A stretch of 64,000 nucleotides of DNA from Gnetum montanum (Eukaryota; Streptophyta; Gnetopsida; Gnetales; Gnetaceae). Where the stretch lies: NCBI GenBank assembly GCA_015680685.1, contig MNCI01015903.1, forward strand, positions 89,944 to 153,943, given 5' to 3'. How positions within the stretch are numbered: position 1 is the stretch's first letter; each line of letters begins with the position of its first letter. The translations under genes and the position numbers were made by a program. Under the pieces are notes generated by a model, which saw only the letters and a program-made list of their open reading frames with translations, was not told the origin of the DNA and did no database searches. Below, piece after piece: positions 47,700-58,935 of the stretch.

Positions 47700-48850
47700 A
47701 ATACACATATCAATCACATCCATCCAGAATTTTGCCTTATTTACACAACCATAACCAAAAAAATTCATTGAAGCTTCAATTTTAGTGATTCCACCATGGA
47801 AAGAATCCTGAAATCACAAGCTTTACATCCATAACCATTGAAAATAAAAATACATAGTTTTTTTTACATGGAATATGGAAAAAGTTAGCAAAAAACTATA
47901 GCCATTACCATTAACCCTCTTTCGTGTAGGGTTGGTAAAAAATTCACCAAAAATTCATTTAAGCTCCAAATGGAATGATTTCACCACTATTTGAAAGCTT
48001 AAATCAATCCCTATGTAGTCACATTTAGAAAAAAGTTTTAAAAATTGCTATATATGCAGAAAAAATTTGTCAACTTAGACAAAAATATGAAAATGTGACA
48101 AACCTCCTTTTAACATAGGCTTAGTAACAAATTCATGAAGAATTCATTTTAAAGCTAATCAGAGTGATTCTACATATGTTGGAAATTTGAAGCTGAGACA
48201 CACCCAACCATACTAAGAAAATAGCCAAAACCCTTGCCGTTCTCTTAGAAAAATTCCTTGACCTACATGAAATTTCAAAAATAGCATCCAAAACCTAACT
48301 ACATGACCTTAGGAAAATTGCCATAACTCCATTGTTATTAATCTAAATCAAATGAGACAATAGCCAATGGAAAGCTCAAACAAAGGGCTATGAACCCACA
48401 ACATAAAATGTTGAAAATATATAGCTATTTTCCTAAGAAAAAAATACACAACATAGATTGCTTTTTCCCATGTAAAAAGAAAAAAACCTAAGACCCAAAT
48501 TAACATAGCCAAAATAGCTAAGCTGATCAATACCCATTAGAAAACACACCAACATAATGGGGTAGGATTTTCTTGAAATTTAATTTTGAAAAATATTTTG
48601 GTGTAGATATGAAAGAATAGCCATAACCCCAAATTTTGGGAAAAAAGTATAAAAACAAAAACCTTAATTTTGAAAATCAAATATATTAAGGAAAATACAA
48701 TGAAATGACCTTGGATCCATGTGGAAACAACCAAAATAAGAGGTGGGATTTCATAAAAATTTTGATTTATCCCCTTTGTCAATGTAGATTTGAGAAAAAT
48801 GGTGTCACATGTGGGAAGAAAAATACAAGAAAACCATAGGAAATAACTAG
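47700..48850 (+). repeat. Tandem array 0, period about 190 bp, strongly diverged
   Basis: A core like AATTCATTGAAGCTTCAA, then GTGATTCCACC recurs with GTGATT or its variants at 47,785, 47,975, 48,164 and 48,352, and less clearly near 48,562 and 48,743. The first core includes the palindrome TTGAAGCTTCAA. Units are A-rich and poorly conserved outside the core. Confidence 0.6.
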
Positions 48851-49019
48851 AAACAAAAGCAAAAATAGGTAGAACTACCTAGCTCGGAGTAGTGATGGAT
48901 GAGGCTTGGATGGAGATAGGCCTAGGAACCTCTAATAGATCCCTGGAACACTCATCCATCTTCTAATTCCTTGGGTTTTGACTCTTTCCCTCTCATTGCT
49001 TAGGTACCATGGTAGGCTT

Positions 49020-51010
49020 AACGCTGGTGATGATTGAGATAAGGAAGAAGCAAGAATTTAATGTTGTGTGTAGGAAAAATAAGGCCCCTTAATTTTTCCA
49101 CATTTCCCAACATGGAAAAAATGGAGGAACTTTGGGGAAACTCCAAAATAGCTTCTAGAGACCTTGAACAAATATTGAAAAGCCTTGTGTGTGTCCTAGA
49201 ATCTTGTTTGCACATCTTAAGACCTTTAGACCTATCAAAATTGACCATGAATAGCTAGAAAGGCTTTCCCCATAATCTTACACATTGAGCATGGAAACCC
49301 CAACATGGAAAGAATCGAGAACATCAAAAATCATCTTGCCAACCTTGAAACAACCAAATTTTAACACTAGGAAATAGTAGTTGATATTGAAAACCTTGGA
49401 GACCTACATGCATGGTCAAAAACATCACAAATTAGAAAAAGTCAAGGTCTCTTAGTTCCTCCACGTTGAGAACTCCCTCTTCCATGTTGGGTTGTGTGGA
49501 AGAAAGGGGAAAACTTTAGGGAGACTTCAAAATGAGCTTTAAACACCTTAAACAAGCACCTTTTAGTCTTGCATTAACCCTATGACTAGTTTTGCACCTT
49601 CCAGAGTCTTCAAGCCTTGTAAAATTCATTGAAAATGGTCAAAAGCTATCCCCCTAGTTTTCCATGCTTAGCATACCATCCTCAATGTGGAAAAATGGGG
49701 GAACCCTCCAAACTAAGCAATTTTGACCCCAGACCCTAGTCCTTGATCCTAGAAGCCTTAAGAGCACATATGCATGGTTGATTAAGGTCAAAACTAGCTT
49801 AGATCTAATATTTATGATGTGTCCACACTAGCAATCCTCTATTCCATGCTGTACAATCTAGAAACTAAGGTAGGGACTCATTTGAAGCCCATAAGCACCT
49901 TAGAACAACATCAAATAATCTTATATGCACTCTAGAATTTTATCAGTAGTCATTGGAACCCTTAAACCTTAGAAAACTAATCCTATATGGCCAAAAAGTG
50001 GTTTCCTCCAATCTTCCATATTTATCCCTCTAGCTCAAGTGTGGAAAAGGGGATGAAGCTAAGAAAACTAGTTGGGAGTACTCAAAATTACCAAATTTTA
50101 ACATGGAGGCATAGCCCTTGGCCCTATAAACTCCAAAGGCTAACATGCATAGTTGATTGTGATTCAAATTAGCCTAGATCTATGATTCTTACTTCATCCA
50201 CATTAGAGGAGGCTCCTTCCATGTTGAAAAACATGAAAACAAGGGAGGAATTATGGTTTTCCATTGCTCATGATAATATGACACTCCTAGAAGCCAAATA
50301 TCTACACCAAAGAAGCCTAGGAGCTCATAGTCTTGAGATTTTGCTTGTTTGACCTTGTTTTGATCCTCAAAATGCATTCCCCCCAATATTTCATGCTAGA
50401 GTAACTCTCTCAGCATGGGAATAGGGGGGAATATCTTAAGTACCCTTGAATAACCTTCAAATGTGCTCAAAATTAGCTAGAAATTGGTAGAATTAAGGTC
50501 TACAATGCTAGGGGCATGGAAACATGGCCAATATGCTCTTAAAACCTCCTAAATAAATGGAACAAGTGTCCCCCATCCTTCCATGATAAGGATACCATGC
50601 TCAACATGGAAAAATGTGGGTAAGCCATTTTGACATGTTTTGACACTCAAAATCAACTCAAATTGTCTCAAAATGAAGCTAGAGGATGCATAACTTCTAG
50701 ATATGGGTTCTAGCTACTTATTTGATCTTTTTTTGGTCTTTTTTGACTAAGGTTTTGGTTTTTCACATTGATCCCCCTTTCCTCCTCATTGGCCAATATG
50801 GAAATAGGGGGAATGGTTCTAGAACCTACTTTTTGGCTTGTACTAGCCTTTGAAGTGTCCAATTTTGATGAATCTAATCTTGCGCTACCTTGGGGAGGTT
50901 CTGAAATCCTAATTTTGGACCTATGAGCATTCCAAAACCTATTTTCCCTAGTTTCCATGTTGATGGTCTCTATTTCCATGTTGAGCCGGCGTGGAAGCCT
51001 CACAACTCTT
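49020..51010 (+). repeat. Tandem array 1, 11 units, period about 192 bp
   Basis: A CATGGAA-type core recurs at 49,111, 49,304, 49,495, 49,686, about 49,857, 50,040, 50,232, 50,414, 50,605, 50,797 and 50,990. Spacings are mostly 191-193 bp, with three shorter steps (171-183). The fullest cores read TTCCATG, about ten bases, then CTCAACATGGAA and AAATGGGGG, so the arms TTCCATGTTGAG and CTCAACATGGAA are complementary. Between cores the sequence has diverged. The array ends about 40 bp before the reverse-transcriptase remnant at 51,049. Confidence 0.85.
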
Positions 51011-51048
51011 GATTTTTTATTCCAAACAACCTAGAACAACCTAGACTA

Positions 51049-53070
51049 ATGCCCAAACTCATCTAGTATGATGTTGCGTTGGACATCATACTAGATCCTA
51101 GCATTAGGCTAGTTAAGCAAAAAGTGCACAAAATTAGACTTGATTTGACCTTGGTAGTTCATGATGAGATCTCAAAGCCCTACCAAGCTGGTTTCGCTAA
51201 GGATATCGACTACAAATAATGGGTGTCCAACATAGTGATAGTTCCTAAGAAAAATGAGCGTATCCATATTTGCATTGAATTTCAAGACCTAAATAAAGTG
51301 ACTATTAAGGATGAATTTCCTTTACTTAGTATTGACCAACTTATCGATACTACAGTTAGACATGCCTTGTTGTTTTTTATGAATGGAATTTCTAGATATC
51401 ACTAGATTAGGATCAACCCAAAGCATCAACTTAGCATAAGCTTCATGATCCCTTAGGGTACCTTTTTGTTACACCATAATACCCTTTGGCCTTAAGAATG
51501 CAGGAGCAACATACCAAAGAGCCATGACCTATATCTTCAATTATTACATGCTAGGTTTGCTTAACAATTACGTGGATGATATAGCCATTAGGTCCAAAGT
51601 AGCTAATGATCATGCTAATGACCTAGATCTTGTGCTTAAATGATGTCTCAAATATGAGCTTAGACTTAATCCCATGAAATGTGTCTTCGATGTTAAGACT
51701 GATAAGATGATTGGCTTTGTAGTCTTTGAAGTAGGGATATGCATTGATCCTAATAAAGTTAAGGCCATATCTAAATTAGTAGCACCTACCAACCTTAAGG
51801 AGCTTCAAGGATTGAAAGGTAGAGTACAGTTTTTTCATAGATTTATCACTAGGCTTACAAATAAGTTACAACCCATGCAACACTTGCTTAAGAAAGGAGT
51901 TCACTATGAGTTGATGGCTCAATGCCAAGAGGCCTTTGAGAACCTTGAGAAAGAATTGACACAACTTCTGATAGTCTATCCTCTACAAGAGGGCAAACCA
52001 TTTTACATCTACCTTTCCATCTTTGATATATCCATTGCCTTTTTACTCTGTCAAAAATGTGATGATGAAGTAGAAATGCTTGTATACTACCTTAGCCATG
52101 CATGAGTTAACCACGATACCCAATACACTAAAGTGGAGAATTATTATCTAGCACTAGTCTTCTCCTTGAAGAAGTGGAGACACTATGTCTTCAAAAGCTA
52201 GGTCAACGCCATTTGCAAGGACAACATACTTAGAGTCATAACAACGAACATTTACAAAAGTAGTCATATAGCTCGATGGAAATCCATAACTATGGAGTTT
52301 GACCTCCATTACATCTCTCAATCCTTGATGAAAGTTCAAGCTATAGTTGTAAAACTCATAGTTTCACCTATTGATAATCAAGCTGCCATAGATCCTGAAT
52401 TCCCTGATGAACACATTAACATAGTTAGCTAAGTGGCTGAGGGTTATGAGGTAGTCATGCACTTTGATGGAGCTTCAACTGCCAATGGGGCTAGTGTTGC
52501 TACCATCATACCATTTCCATCTAGTGAAATCTAACCCTTCACCTATGATTTTAAGTTCACATGTACCAACAACATAGTGGAGTATGAAGGTTTGATCAAA
52601 GGGATCATGGTAGCTCATGACCTAGTAATGAGATGCTTAGTGATCAAAGGTGATTCAGAACTTGTGGTTAACCAAGTAACTAAGGTCTATGCATGTAAAG
52701 CTAAACACTTACAACCATACTACAACCTAGGAAAGTAATTGTTACAAAAATTCATAAACATTGATATCCAAGACATACCTTGAAATGAGAATTTCATAGT
52801 TGATGCAATTACAACATTAGCCCTTAGTGTGATGCTCTATGTGTTTAATAAGTTGCCCACCTTAACCATGGACTATGCTACTTCCATCATGTAGAACACT
52901 AAGGATTCGTTTATGGCCATCATTCATATTGCTCCTACTAGGGAGTGGTATGATGATATCAAATACCTTATGCATGGAAAATCCTCACAAGGCCTAACTA
53001 CTACTCAGAAGGATGCTATACGCAAGCAATTGAAGTAGTATGTCATCCTAGGTGATAATACATTATGTCA
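51049..53070 (+). pseudogene. pol: Tat/Ogre-like polymerase without integrase (RT, RNase H, archaeal-like RNase H)
   Basis: It begins abruptly at the MPGLDP position of the family (MPKLI here), then HKIRLDLTLVVHDEIS, SNIVIVPKKNERIHICIEF, DEFPLLSIDQLIDT, and the intact active site LLNNYVDDIAIRS (about 51,559-51,597). Thumb and tethered RNase H follow (LKELQGLKGRVQFFHRFI, MQHLLKKGVHYELMAQC). The added archaeal-like RNase H (52,452-52,740) reads VVMHFDGAST, CTNNIVEYEGLI and IKGDSELVVNQV, keeping all three acidic catalytic residues. After TREWYDDIKYLMHGKS and YVILGD the frame ends near 53,070, just before integrase, where an opposite-strand gene remnant begins. Relatively few stops. Confidence 0.85.
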
Positions 53071-54112
53071 ATGATTCTCAAAACAAATTAAACCATACCT
53101 ATTACCACAACAAATGTTGGGCCAACTCTCATTGCAAACCTCTTCTTAGAGGATTTCTCAATAATTGGTGCTTCCTCCTCAACCATGGGCCTCTTCAATT
53201 TGGCTCTAGCTAAACCTTCATCTTTAGTCCATAATGTCCTAGCTCAATCAATGTCTCCATGCAAAACCTAGGGATTAGTTCCCATGCTATTAAGGGAAAT
53301 ACAACACCTATCACTAAGTCCCTTAGTTGTAATAGACAGTAACTTCCTAACATCCTTTGGCTAGTGTTGAGCCTACATAGTGGGATAAACATGTTTAACC
53401 CATGGCTTGGAGAGTTTGGATGGATCTTGGCTTATCCATTTTCCATCCTTCCTCACCACTAAAAACTCCATGAACCTCTATAGATATGCTACAATGAATG
53501 CATAATGCATGTGACATTTTGTTATGAGGTTATCATGGAGTTGAGGAAGTTACCATAGAGCCCAAAAACCAAGTGACCAACCCAGTTGAATTAAGCACCC
53601 TTATAAAGGACCTTCTTCATGATCCATGCATGCTCAATCCCCATGATCTTGCCCTATGATAATAGCTTGGGAAACTCCTAGAAGAGGAACAAGGGATATG
53701 TCTTCCTAGCCTCTTCGATCTTGAATTTGCTAAGAGACAACCCCTTATGACCACAGCGAGTGCCTAGCCACTCCTCCACCTCCTCCCAATGCTCCACCTC
53801 TTTACCCATCTTAGTGATAACCTTTAGGCCTTCATGAGGAATGCCAAAGAGGTCACTAAATGTGGAGTCATTGATGGCCAGGGTGATAGGCACATCATGA
53901 ACTCAAGTGATGAACTTCTTAACTCCTTGATCAAAGGAGTTAATGATGTTTACCATATCAGGAGTAGGGATGATGGGTCTAGGGCCATGAATAGATTAAG
54001 CAAACTTGCATTAGTGATGTTTGCTTGGATTTGCCTAGGAACCTTGCTAGCCAACCATTGCTACGCTGAATCCACCTCCCCATACTTGAGGATCAAAGTC
54101 TTCTTGAAGCAT
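53071..54112 (-). pseudogene. Antisense gene remnant, last exon, unknown protein
   Basis: On the minus strand, starting after a candidate splice acceptor (TTTTAAG/ATGCTTC at 54,112), about 340 codons are readable with a few stops and one or two shifts. Stretches include MLQEDFDPQVWGGGFSVAMV, SFDQGVKKFIT, VPITLAINDSTFSDLFGIP, HEGLKVITKMGKEVEHWEEV, GLSLSKFKIEEARKTYP, KIMGIEHAWIMKKVLYKG and FGLYGNFLNSMIT. Near the end a basic AKLKRPMVEEEAPI, then EKSSKKRFAMR could be a nuclear signal. None of the retrotransposon enzymes matches. It runs tail-to-tail with the polymerase at 51,049-53,070. Extra antisense reading frames near the 3' end of Tat-lineage elements are known, so it may be element-borne. 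A captured host gene is the alternative. Confidence 0.55.
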
Positions 54113-54393
54113 CTTAAAATGACTAGTATCACAATGGAGGAGGTGGTAGCATTTATAATATAACAAAAGGTTGATTAGCATAGGCATAGGAATATAAAAC
54201 CAAAAATACAAGTATAACAACATCAAAACCAAATTTACAACCAATTAAAATCAATAAAACCACTTAGACACTTATATCCTAAGTAACCTACAACCATAAA
54301 ACCATGAAAATGTTAACATGTAAATAAAAATAAAAATAAAAATAATAAAATTGACATGAAAACAAAAACAAAAATAAAAAAATTAACTCTTAC

Positions 54394-54659
54394 CTTTCTT
54401 GTTGAAAGAGGCTTGTAAGGAGCCTTCAATGGGTATGTAGGGAAGATCTAATTTAGCCCATCAACAATGTGTTGTCCTATGATCTACATAGCATTGGTAG
54501 GCTTTGGAGTAACATGTGGTGTACCTACCTAGGTCACCTCTTAGTTACTCCACCACTACAAGCCTTACTATGGAGCTTTTGACAAAAACCTTCAAATGCT
54601 ATTTGGACTAATGGTAGGAGCTAGTCATTCTTGATGAACCCCTTGTCATCCATCCTATA
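54394..54659 (-). pseudogene. Antisense gene remnant, candidate internal exon
   Basis: Bounded on the minus strand by an acceptor-like pyrimidine tract plus TTTGCAAG (ending 54,660) and a strong donor AAAG/GTAAGAG (donor G at 54,393). Readable parts are YRMDDKGFIKND, LVQIAFEGFCQKLHS and, in another frame, GQHIVDGLN then FPTYPLKAPYKPLSTRK right up to the donor. At least one shift lies between these. It lies between two stretches of intron-like T-rich (minus-strand) sequence. Confidence 0.4.
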
Positions 54660-54763
54660 CTTGCAAATATAACAATTCAAGCAAGAAAAACATTAAAACC
54701 AAATATCCTAGTAAAATTAACAATTAAAGTAGCCAAAAAATGAAAACTTAAAACCATGCTTAC

Positions 54764-55250
54764 ATTCCACATAGTAAATAGTAACTATAGGTTTTTGAAA
54801 CATCATGTGGGCCCGATGACCAACTAGCAAAGTGTTATTAGCATTATACAAGTTGAACTCTAGCATGTTCCAAATCATGAACAACTTATGAGTCCCTCTT
54901 GTATGAGTGTTATCAAGCACCTTACCCTCTGCTCATGCCTCACGATTATGTTTTATGAATTTAACAATTAAGCTAGATGACCGAGGTAGCAAGGTCTCAA
55001 CAATGATGACAATTGTGTGGGCTAATAACCATGACCATATCATCACACTAAAGTTCTATAGTAGAAAGGCCAAGAACTCTTGTACCCCTAGCCTAAACCA
55101 TAAGGAACCACATTCCAAAGTCATATGGGTAGGTGGGGTATTAGGCCTCAAGGTGTGGATGCAACATAACAATCCCACCAGCTTGATCAACACCAATATG
55201 GGCTGGAGGCAAGCCCTACACACAATAATAACAATAGTTAAAATCATAAA
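54764..55250 (-). pseudogene. Antisense gene remnant, candidate upstream exon
   Basis: On the minus strand the readable parts are LVGLLCCIHTLRPNTPP, LPRSSSLIVKFIKHNREA, KVLDNTHTRGTHKLFMIWNM, LEFNLYNANNTLLVGHRAHM and MFQKPIVTIYYVE, the last two in one open frame. A donor-like GGAAT/GTAAGC follows at 54,763. With the acceptor at 54,660 this would give a 104-bp intron, typical for plants. Joining the two exons as they stand is one base out of phase, as expected for a pseudogene. The plus-strand 120-codon frame at 54,907-55,269 is its shadow. Confidence 0.4.
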
Positions 55251-56362
55251 CAACTGTAGCCAAGTATAACCATATGTTAAATGACCAAAATTAATACAAA
55301 TCAAAATCAACATTTTCATATAAACACATAACAAATTCATAGTATTAATACTTAAAACCAAAATCAATACTATGACCAAATTTCAACTAAAAACCATGTA
55401 CAACCAAGTGGCCTAACAACAACTGATGGTAGTTTTCATGCTAAGATATGCATAAAAGTAAAATCATTTTGTGTAGAAACATCAAAAGCATGAAAACTAG
55501 CTTGTACCTACTACAATAGTCCAATGCCAATTTGAATTTGACAATGTTTTAGTAAGTACCCTAGTTAATGGTGAAATTAGCCATAGTAAAAACTCTAGGA
55601 AGGCTAGATAAAATTTGCTAACAATTTAAAATGACTTTTTAGAACTAAAAAACCAACATGTAAATAACTTTATGAACCTTTAAACATAAAAATAAAATTG
55701 CAACACAACACCAAACTGTAGAAAATGGCTACAGTAGACAACCAATAAAAAATACCAAAAAATTACATAGGTTTTAAAGGAAAATTCCATGAAAAATTGT
55801 TAGAATTTGTGTACCTAGGCATCATGGTACTAGATCTCTAAATAATAACTAGCCATGGTAGACTAGAAAGGCCCTAGGTAGCATTGTTTTCCTCCTCTAG
55901 AATTTGGTTCTTGGTGATGAAAGCCTTTGTCCTCGACATGGTGTAATCAATGTAGGAATAATTGAGATTTTTGAGCTTTGGAGCCTCGTGTAGCAAATAT
56001 GCTAGCCTCTGGGTGTAGAAAAGTTAATCTACACTAGGGATGAAAGTGGTAGTAGCTAGGATGATGCAAAGCTCTGATCCAAGGTGTTGAATCCTGAGAG
56101 TAATGGAGAATGAATGATTTGTGTAAAATTATTTCTTGAAAACCACTCCCAAACTTATGTGCCCCCTTGGAAATCCTTAGTTTCCCAAAACACTCACCCA
56201 AGTTCCATTGAACTCAATGATCATAATTGATAAGTAGGACTATGTTGGGTAAGTGGGAAACTAATTCATGAAAAAATTCAAACTCAATGTGGGTCCCACT
56301 AGATGCCTAGGAAGAAAGCTAATGGAAATCTTATCACACTTGGATTTTTAGTTTCCTAGGGT
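55251..56362. other. AT-rich spacer, no gene recognised
   Basis: Between the antisense gene remnant and array 2. A-rich on the plus strand, with no motif. From about 56,160 weak echoes of the array-2 unit (CCATTGAACTC, TTTCCTAGGG) suggest that the array once began earlier. Confidence 0.4.
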
Positions 56363-58935
56363 AACTACATTGGGTTCAAGCATCCAGAAGCCTTGACATG
56401 AGTTCTAAAATCCAATTACTACCAAAACCAACCTCCCAATCATCCATCCATGCCATGAAACCTTATGCCCAAAATAGGAAACTAGGTATTGACATTGATG
56501 AAAACTAGACAATGAGGTAGGTAGAAACCCATACCAAAACATACCATTTGTGGAAACTATGCTAACCAATAGCCTGACTACACTAGCTAACATAGTCACA
56601 AGTGTGATAAGGCCTCAAAACATTAATCAAGTTTCCAATTAACTCTAGAATGACAACTCCGTACACCAAACCCAAACCAAGACCTCAAAAAACTCTAGAA
56701 TCACATGAAACTTGTCAAAAATCATCAAAACCAAAATTTCTTGGATGACTATACTTAGGGTGCCTCAACTATGCTAGCCAACATAATCCTAGCATAGTTG
56801 AGTGAGAAATGAACATTAAAGAACAAAAATAACCATTAAACTAATATATTTTTACAAATACATCATCCTAAAACCTTTGATAACATTTGAATAGTAAACA
56901 ACTAACCTAAAGTAAGTCAAACTCCATTCAAAACTTATGACTACACTAGGGTTGATCTTGACTACATTGGCTAGTATAGTCCCAATGTAGATGGATTAAG
57001 GATGAACATAGAAAACCAAAATTAATAATTGCAACAACATACCTTAGACACTACACCTTTCCATAGCTCTTGTTAGACCTAAAAAGAAAACTAATTAAGT
57101 AAAACCTAGTTGAGACCTATCTTCCATTTTTTACTATGCTAGGGATGGCCTTGACTACACTATCTAGTGTAGTCCTAGCATAGTCAGGTGAAGGTGGAGT
57201 GCCAAAACCAAATAAAAACCTATAAATTGCCATATTTTGACCTCAAAACTCCTCTAGGATCTTTGGTGACCTTTCATTGACGAACTATAAACTAGAATCC
57301 AGTTAAATTCCATTTTTATTATGTGACTACACTAAAGGGACTTGTGACTACACTAGCCACACTAGCCAGCATAATCCCAACATAGTCACACTTCCAAAAC
57401 ACCAAAATGGGTTAAAAACTTGTCAAATAGACTTCTCATCACATCCTTTCAACCCCAAAGCCCTACCAAAGATCCTAGGGACATCTAAGCCCTACAACAT
57501 CAATCAAAAGTGGCTACAATTCATCATACACCCCACATCCACACTATGACTACACTGGCTAATGTAGTCTAGTGGTGTATGATCGTTGTAACATCAAAAA
57601 AATCACCAAAACTGACAATTTTAGGTCTAAAACCTTAGTTTCTAACACTAGTGACATTAGAACTTGAAAACATAGTTAATAAATGATAGAAATGCATAGA
57701 AATCAAAAATTCATGTTGTGATTATGCTAGAGGAGGCTTGGACTATGCTTGCCAATGTAGTCCTAGCATAGTCACAGTCTTAAGAAGCATTGATTAGTAA
57801 TTTGACACTCAAAACAACTTGAAACCTAACTTGGAAACGTAAAACCCTATCTAGCCTTACCAAATTGTAAATTCACATCATTTTGATCCTAGAAAAACTA
57901 GATTCACCCCAACTACATTGAGGCTATGCTCAACTACATTGGCCAATGTAGTCACAATAGAAAGGGATCATTTTGATCTCTAAATAACCTCTAGAATTAG
58001 CCATCTTGAGTCAAAACCTTGGCCATGAACATCGGTGATCCCAGAAACCCAAGAGACTAGTCAATGAACCATAGAAACCTATCAAAAGTTAAACTTTACA
58101 CATGACTACACTAGAATAGGCCCTAACTACACTAGCCAATGTAGTACCAATGTATTCATGGTTGGGAATTCATGCAATTAGTTTTTTGACATTTTGAATG
58201 ACCAAGAATTTAACTTGATACATCTAGAACATCAATTTGCATTACCCAATACAATTTCACCTTGTTTTAACCATGAAAACACTAGAGTTCATGTGACTAT
58301 GCTAAGGTAGGCCTATGACTACATTGGCCAACGTGGTCCCAATATAGTCCATGCCCCAAGGTATTTTGACCATCACAATAGCACTCAAAATTATCAAAAA
58401 CTTGATTTTGAAAACCTAAAACCCTAAAACCCTAGATCTAACTATAGTTTGGCCTTGTCCAACCATGGAAAACCTAGATATTGGTCTATCTACATTGGAG
58501 CAATCCTTAACTACACTGGCTAGCATAGTCATGAGGTGTTGCTACCAAAACTTCATCTTCTAAAGCTTGTTTTACCTTCCAAATGACCAGCTTAGATCTT
58601 CTATGACGCTGCACTATCCTAGGAAGCTAATGGAACATTGATGAAAACTCTAGAATTCCATAAATCCCTTCTTCTCATGCAACTACATTAGAGGTAACCT
58701 TGACTATGTTAGCTAGTGTAGTCACTAGTTTTGGTCTCATTTCTAGCTTCTGGAGTATGAAAATGAAGTCAAAATGCATCAATTCTCAACCTTAGTCCAT
58801 AGTGATGATCATGTAGACCATTAGAAATCAAAAACTAGCCATGATGAACCTTAAAAACCACCTACTAATGCCAACTATATTGGGGCCTAGTGTGACTATG
58901 TGGGCCAGCGTAGTCACTAGTAGAGCCTAGCATAG
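56363..58935 (+). repeat. Tandem array 2, 13-14 units, period 193 bp, with nested palindromic core
   Basis: The inner palindrome (GACTACACTGGCTAGTGTAG-type) starts at 56,576, 56,767, 56,960, 57,153, 57,346, 57,548, 57,741, 57,932, 58,125, 58,318, 58,509, 58,702 and 58,894. All steps are 191-193 bp except one of 202, explained by a 9-bp internal duplication in the 57,346 core. An outer left arm at 56,363 shows one more decayed unit. In the best unit the outer arms ACTATGCTAG (57,133-57,142) and CTAGCATAGT (57,175-57,184) enclose GACTACACTA / TAGTGTAGTC. At 57,933-57,952 the core is a perfect 20-bp palindrome, ACTACATTGGCCAATGTAGT. Between cores the units have drifted far apart. Confidence 0.95.

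Noticed and set aside
54907-55269. 120-codon plus-strand frame
   Set aside because: The opposite strand carries the more protein-like reading with splice signals; this frame has low-complexity composition and no motif.
47700-58935. CRISPR-like array
   Set aside because: The period of about 190 bp, diverged units and plant context do not fit short identical repeats with unique spacers.
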